The position numbers and the translations under genes are program-made. From the NCBI GenBank assembly GCA_021639925.1, contig JAJXEL010000076.1, forward strand, positions 1 through 9,718: DNA of 9,718 nt. The letters run 5' to 3'. Of this stretch, positions 6,722-9,718 are shown in pieces (position 1 is the first letter of the stretch; each line of letters begins with the position of its first letter). This DNA comes from Alphaproteobacteria bacterium (GTDB lineage Bacteria; Pseudomonadota; Alphaproteobacteria; CAAGCB01; CAG-977). The notes beneath the pieces are model-generated. The model was not told the DNA's origin and did no database searches. It saw only the letters and a list, made by a program, of their open reading frames with translations.

Positions 6722-8191
6722 ATGGATATTCTGTTTAAAAAAAATGAAATTTCAAACGACGCCGCCCTGATCGTCGGAGTATACGAAGACATGCTGTTTA
6801 CAAAAACGGCCAAAAAAATCGACGGCGTCTTAAACGGAATGTTGGCCAGAGCGTTAAAAATCGACAATTTCAACGGCCGGCTGGGTGAAACTTACGACTT
6901 TATCGCGCTGGGCAACCTGCCTGTCAAGCGTCTGTTATGCGTCGGATTGGGCAAAAAAGCCGATATGAACGATCTGACGGCGCAGACTGTCGGCGCTTAT
7001 GCCGCGAACGCTTTGCTGACCAGCGGCGAAACGGCCGTTGCTTTTGCCGTTGACGACCTGCCGCCCGCGCCTGTCGGGTTCGGGGCAAAAATTGCGTCTT
7101 ATCGCTTTACAAAGCATAAAACGATTTTTAAAAAGCCCGTTACCGTCAAGGAATTTTATATTCTGTCCGATCACGCGCAGGCCGCGCAAAACCAGTATGA
7201 ACCGTATTTTGCAGTGGCTAAAGGTATTCATACCGCGCGCGATCTGGTTAACGAACCGGCGAACGTTATTACGCCGATTACATTTGCCAAGCGGGCGGAA
7301 GAGCTGCAAAAATACGGTTTGCAGACCGAAGTCTACGATCCCAACCAGCTGCGGGCCAAAGGGTTAAATATGATGCTGGGCGTCGCGCAGGGATCCGTCA
7401 ATCCGCCGCGCCTGGTCGTCGTTCAATGGCGCGGTTGTCCGGAAGACAAAAATATGCATGTTGTTTTGGTGGGCAAAGGCGTAACGTTTGATTCCGGCGG
7501 CTTAAGCCTGAAACCCGCCAAAGGCATGGAAGACATGAAAGAGGACCTGGCCGGCGCGGCGACCGCATTGGGAACGCTGCAGACTCTGGCCATGCGCAAA
7601 GCCAAAGTCAATGCCGCGGCCGTTATGGCAATGGTGGAAAACATGCCGTCGGGAACGGCGCAGCGGCCGGGGGATATTGTCAAATCTCTGTCCGGCATTA
7701 CGGTCGAAGTCATCAACACCGACGCCGAAGGCCGGCTGGTGCTGGGCGACGCCCTTTGGTATGCGCAGGAACGTTTTAACGCGCCGGTCGTTATTGACCT
7801 GGCCAGCCTGACCGGAGCCATTGTCGTTGCTTTGGGAACCGAATACGCCGGGTTATTTTCCAACGATAACGATTTAGCCGGACAAATGGAAAAGGCCTCT
7901 GCCGACAGCGGCGAAAAAGTCTGGCGCATGCCGATGGACGATTTTTTTGACGATCAGATTGTGTCCGACGTTGCGGATATCCGCAATACGTCAACATCAG
8001 GCCGGGCGGGCGGCAGTATTACTGCGGCCGCATTTTTAAAACGCTTTATCATGCCGCAGACGAAATGGGCGCATCTGGACATTGCCGGCGTCGCTTTAAA
8101 GGAAAAGGCTTCCGTTATGGGCCCGAAAGGCGGTTCCGGATTTGGTGTTCAGCTGTTAAACAGGTTTATCAAAGACAATTTGGAAAAATAA
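6722..8191 (+). CDS. pepA: Leucyl aminopeptidase (M17 family)
   Basis: A 489-aa cytosolic dinuclear-metal aminopeptidase that removes N-terminal residues from peptides; family members normally form hexamers of about 500-aa subunits. The N-terminal alpha/beta domain (about 1-155) is followed by the catalytic domain, entered through ARDLVNEPAN (172-181). Metal and active-site residues are all present: VGKGVTFDSGG (250-260) with K252 and D257, D275 in MKEDLAGAA, and the signature NTDAEGRL (332-339) with D334, E336 and R338. I start at ATG 6722 rather than at 6677, because 6677 lies within the -10 box and the family N-terminus begins with an M-x-I-x-F-like strand. The ribosome site is weak (GGG about 10 nt upstream). 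It is a single-gene unit, ended by a strong terminator. Some PepA proteins also bind DNA; nothing here shows that. Confidence 0.95.
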   Translation: MDILFKKNEISNDAALIVGVYEDMLFTKTAKKIDGVLNGMLARALKIDNFNGRLGETYDFIALGNLPVKRLLCVGLGKKADMNDLTAQTVGAYAANALLTSGETAVAFAVDDLPPAPVGFGAKIASYRFTKHKTIFKKPVTVKEFYILSDHAQAAQNQYEPYFAVAKGIHTARDLVNEPANVITPITFAKRAEELQKYGLQTEVYDPNQLRAKGLNMMLGVAQGSVNPPRLVVVQWRGCPEDKNMHVVLVGKGVTFDSGGLSLKPAKGMEDMKEDLAGAATALGTLQTLAMRKAKVNAAAVMAMVENMPSGTAQRPGDIVKSLSGITVEVINTDAEGRLVLGDALWYAQERFNAPVVIDLASLTGAIVVALGTEYAGLFSNDNDLAGQMEKASADSGEKVWRMPMDDFFDDQIVSDVADIRNTSTSGRAGGSITAAAFLKRFIMPQTKWAHLDIAGVALKEKASVMGPKGGSGFGVQLLNRFIKDNLEK

Positions 8192-8210
8192 ATCAGGCTG
8201 TCCGCATTAC

Positions 8211-8247
8211 CCCCCGCGCTAAACGCGGGGGTTTTTGTTTTTGTCTG
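8211..8247 (+). terminator. Strong intrinsic terminator of pepA
   Basis: CCCCCGCG (8211-8218) and CGCGGGGG (8224-8231) form a perfect 8-bp GC stem with a 5-nt loop, followed by a T5 run at 8232 and further T-rich sequence. It lies 20 nt after the pepA stop and isolates the following region from pepA transcription. Confidence 0.95.
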
Positions 8248-8296
8248 TTTTTTTTCCAACTTTCTGTAAGGTCCTGATTTTGAAGCATTCTTTTTC

Positions 8297-8351
8297 TATA
8301 ATCCGTTTCAGGCCGTTTCAATCAACGGTCCCGGGCTTCAAGCACCTTTTT
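8297..8351 (+). promoter_or_regulatory. Promoter-proximal leader fragment, copy 1
   Basis: TATAAT at 8297-8302 is followed by about 45 nt that match, without gaps, the sequence following the TATAAT at 8803: both carry GCCGTT-TCAATC-AACGG(C/T), a 6-bp hairpin starting about 10 nt after the -10 box, then CCnGGGCnTCA. The region upstream of the box is not similar, and the -35 is poor (CTGATT at 17 bp). After ACC the sequence runs into TTTTT (8347-8351) and the match ends. Either a decayed duplicate of the downstream leader whose gene was lost, or a very short RNA of about 40 nt. Confidence 0.5.
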
Positions 8352-8364
8352 AGACATTGCCCAA

Positions 8365-8739
8365 AAATGGATCGCGTCACTTCATTCGCGATTTCGATAA
8401 TATACCAGACGGGGAAATGGATTGCCGCGGCCTGCAGCCTCGCAATTTCGAAAAAAGAAATAAAACACTCGAAACTGCGAACACGAAGTGTGAAGCAGTC
8501 CACATACCAAACGACGCGAAATGGATCGCGTTACTTCATTCGCGATTTCGATAATATACCAGACAAGAAAATGGATTGCCGCGGCCTGCGGCCTCGCAAT
8601 TTCGAAAAAAGAAATAAAACCTCGAAACTGCGAACGCGAAGTGTGAAGCAGTCCACTATATCAAATCGCACGAAATGGATCGCGTTACTTCATTCGCGAT
8701 TTCGATAATATACCAAACGGGGAAATGGATTGCCGCGGC
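8365..8739. repeat. Tandem 154-bp repeat array made of REP/BIME-like hairpins
   Basis: Two and a half copies with a 154-bp period start at 8367, 8521 and 8675, nearly identical apart from scattered substitutions and small indels; the third stops near 8739. Each full unit holds three related hairpin elements. One is CGAAA-(TGGA bulge)-TCGCG, 10-nt loop, CGCGA-TTTCG (8517-8550 in copy 2). The second has the form GAAA-(TGGA)-TTGC...GCAA-TTTC with an inner GGCC-TGC-GGCC. The third is an inverted one on the minus strand, TGGACTGC...GCAGTTTCGA. The shared TGGA tetranucleotide at the hairpin foot and the inverted pairing resemble REP/BIME mosaics mobilised by RAYT transposases. The period is not a multiple of three, so the open frames here are not genes. 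No transposase is in the window. Confidence 0.8.
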
Positions 8740-8779
8740 GGGTAATTTGCGATGCAGAAACCTTTAAACCTCCCCTTTC

Positions 8780-8808
8780 TTGCTTTTATCCGGGAACATT
8801 GTTATAAT
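8780..8808 (+). promoter_or_regulatory. Promoter of the structured leader and Cys-rich gene
   Basis: TTGCTT (8780-8785), a 17-bp spacer, and a consensus TATAAT (8803-8808) make the best sigma70-like promoter in the window. Transcription would begin near 8815-8817, placing the conserved GCCGTT hairpin at the extreme 5' end of the RNA, where such hairpins usually stabilise transcripts. It is the only convincing promoter ahead of the Cys-rich gene at 9046. Confidence 0.7.
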
Positions 8809-8920
8809 TTGTTCCAAGCCGTTTCAATCAACGGCCCAGGGCGTCAGAAACCCTTTGGAATATAGTCGCAAAGCATATAGCGACTTTAAATACTTATGCC
8901 GATTTCTGCTGAACAGGCGG

Positions 8921-8983
8921 ATGTCGGTTGAATACGGCTATTTGCCTAATAGGCCGAGCCGTAAATATTCCTACGGTTTCTGA
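8921..8983 (+). CDS. Possible 20-codon leader peptide inside the RNA leader
   Basis: ATG at 8921 lies in the 5' arm of the 10-bp stem P3, and the TGA (8981-8983) ends exactly one base before the 3' arm begins, so the frame fills the stem-loop. The peptide is rich in aromatics and basic residues: Tyr at 5, 7, 16 and 18, Phe at 20, Arg at 11 and 14, Lys at 15. The ribosome site is poor: AGGCGG directly abuts the ATG, with AGG 3 nt from it. Ribosomes on this frame would break P3 and free the terminator. It may be chance; the frame is short and codon evidence is too thin to judge. Confidence 0.25.
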   Translation: MSVEYGYLPNRPSRKYSYGF

Positions 8984-8990
8984 ACATCCG

Positions 8991-9013
8991 CCTACCTGAA
9001 AAGGTAGGTTTTT
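8991..9013 (+). terminator. Intrinsic terminator or attenuator before the Cys-rich gene
   Basis: CCTACC (8991-8996), a 6-nt loop TGAAAA, GGTAGG (9003-9008) and T5 (9009-9013). It stands 32 nt upstream of the start codon at 9046 with no room for another promoter between. Its 5' arm shares CCT with the 3' arm of the large leader stem, so it is plausibly conditional. Confidence 0.7.
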
Positions 9014-9045
9014 GTTTAACCCAAAACAAAAAGGATTGTTCAGAG

Positions 9046-9717
9046 ATGAAAAAATCAATAAAACTTATCAGCGTATCAATGCTCTTTTTGCTTTCATTTT
9101 TTCCTTGTGTCAGTCATGCCAGATTGTGTTATTACCCGGAAGATAACGGAGCGCAACTAGCATTTTCTCAATTCTGTTCAGAATCCGATACGCCGGCATC
9201 AATCTGTGAAAATATCGGCTTTACTTTGAATTATGTCGCTTTAAATCATGTATACTGCATGGACAAGAACTGTGTGACAGGCAGCAAAGGATCTTTTACT
9301 GATGACAGAGTAAAATGTCTTTCTTGCGCGCAGGGATTTTATATTTCGGGATATTCTTGTAAACTTTGTCCCTCAGGGGCAACGTGCGACGGACATACGA
9401 TACAATGCGGCGAAGGTTACTTTTCCAACGGGTCAAGCTGTCAACAGTGTAACTCATCATGCAAGACCTGTTCCGGCGCAGGGACAGACGACTGCACTTC
9501 CTGCAATTCGGAATATTATTTGTCCGGTAACACTTGCCTGGCTTGTCCGTCCAATGCGGCATGCAACGGATCATCTTTTACCTGCGATACGGGATACAGC
9601 AAGGCAGACGGCGCATGCGTCGCAGATCAACAGGAACCCGCGCAGACCAACACGGTTAATTCCTGCCCGTCAAGAATGACGCTGTCCGCTGACGGCTGCT
9701 GCTGCATCAACAAATAA
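9046..9717 (+). CDS. Secreted cysteine-rich protein with furin/VSP-like repeats
   Basis: A 223-aa protein with a clear Sec signal peptide (KK, hydrophobic core 7-19, probable cut VSHA-RL after A25; no lipobox). The mature part has 26 cysteines in about 198 residues, so it should be disulfide-stabilised in the periplasm or outside the cell. Two copies of a module with identical spacing, C-x2-C-x10-C-x2-C-x5-C-x6-C-x10-C, lie at C91-C132 and C150-C191, exactly 59 residues apart. Between them is CNSSCKTCSGAGTDDC (135-150), the furin-like/growth-factor-receptor pattern also seen in protist variant surface proteins. The protein ends in CCC-INK after SCPSRM. The ribosome site AAGGA is about 12 nt before the ATG. 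Codon use looks more AT-rich than in pepA. The frame is complete, with the stop codon one base from the window end. Function unknown; a surface or host-interaction role is inference. Confidence 0.8.
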   Translation: MKKSIKLISVSMLFLLSFFPCVSHARLCYYPEDNGAQLAFSQFCSESDTPASICENIGFTLNYVALNHVYCMDKNCVTGSKGSFTDDRVKCLSCAQGFYISGYSCKLCPSGATCDGHTIQCGEGYFSNGSSCQQCNSSCKTCSGAGTDDCTSCNSEYYLSGNTCLACPSNAACNGSSFTCDTGYSKADGACVADQQEPAQTNTVNSCPSRMTLSADGCCCINK

Positions 9718-9718
9718 G

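Larger units (their letters stand above)
8815..9013 (+). ncRNA. Structured ~200-nt leader RNA, candidate attenuator or riboregulator
   Basis: A non-coding stretch bounded by a strong promoter and an intrinsic terminator. Helices visible by eye: P1 GCCGTT/AACGGC (8818-8823/8830-8835); P2 AGTCGC/GCGACT (8864-8869/8880-8885); P3, a perfect 10-bp stem AGGCGGATGT/ACATCCGCCT (8915-8924/8984-8993), enclosing ACGGCT/AGCCGT (8933-8938/8956-8961 region) or the alternative CCGTA/TACGG; and the terminator helix (8991-9008). P3 and the terminator share CCT at 8991-8993, so full formation of both is impossible. I recognise no known riboswitch, 6S, SRP, RNase P or tmRNA signature. It may be a cis-acting leader of the gene at 9046 or a stand-alone sRNA. 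Confidence 0.55.

Noticed and set aside
7423..7929. 168-codon minus-strand frame
   Set aside because: Shadow of the highly conserved catalytic domain of pepA on the opposite strand.
8235..8708. Open frames up to 157 codons across the 154-bp repeats
   Set aside because: The repeat period is 154, not a multiple of three, so each copy is read in a different frame; products are repeats of hairpin DNA, with no ribosome site or known domain.
8312..8840. CRISPR-like GTTTCAATC...CGG motifs
   Set aside because: Only two copies 506 bp apart, each fixed to a TATAAT box; there are no regular spacers and no cas genes.
8916..8996. tRNA-like fold with GGCGGAT/ATCCGCC acceptor-type pairing followed by T-ACC
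   Set aside because: No T-arm GTTCnAnnC, no D-arm at the right place and no anticodon stem of 5 bp with a 7-nt loop.

Overview
The window reads as a bacterial chromosome segment of moderate GC, most likely from an alphaproteobacterium and possibly an uncultured gut- or host-associated lineage. The basis is the mix of core proteins (PepA, Sua5-type TsaC, an MsbA-like exporter, a ZntB/CorA channel) next to a eukaryote-looking cysteine-rich secreted protein. The taxonomic placement is inference; there is no rRNA or other decisive marker here.

Layout. (1) 44-2234, plus strand: a fold-type II PLP enzyme related to threonine synthase/dehydratase, overlapped by 29 nt by a GTG-started MobA-like nucleotidyltransferase; the two look translationally coupled. 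(2) 2211-6554, minus strand, read right to left: a ZntB/CorA-type channel, then Sua5/TsaC with no gap (its ATG abuts the CorA stop), then an MsbA-type ABC exporter with its own promoter, then a small membrane-anchored protein behind a TATAAT box that abuts a perfect 19-bp palindrome, and finally an unlisted 36-codon membrane microprotein that starts at the stop codon of that protein and overlaps the 3' end of the nucleotidyltransferase gene tail to tail. (3) 6654-8247, plus strand: a promoter, leucyl aminopeptidase pepA and a strong intrinsic terminator. (4) 8248-9045: about 800 bp without a normal gene but dense in structure: a promoter-proximal leader fragment, a 154-bp tandem array of REP-like hairpins, a second and complete promoter, and a structured RNA leader of about 200 nt ending in an intrinsic terminator. 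(5) 9046-9717: a secreted protein of 223 aa with 26 cysteines in its mature part and two copies of a perfectly spaced seven-cysteine module.

The most interesting part is 8297-9717. The -10 box and first ~45 transcribed bases of the leader before the Cys-rich gene occur twice, 506 bp apart, with the hairpin array between them. The complete copy carries a 10-bp stem that encloses a 20-codon ORF and whose 3' arm shares bases with the terminator hairpin. No promoter fits between that terminator and the Cys-rich gene, so the layout suggests transcription attenuation or riboregulation of a surface or secreted protein, perhaps one member of a family sharing this leader. The housekeeping genes are otherwise ordinary.
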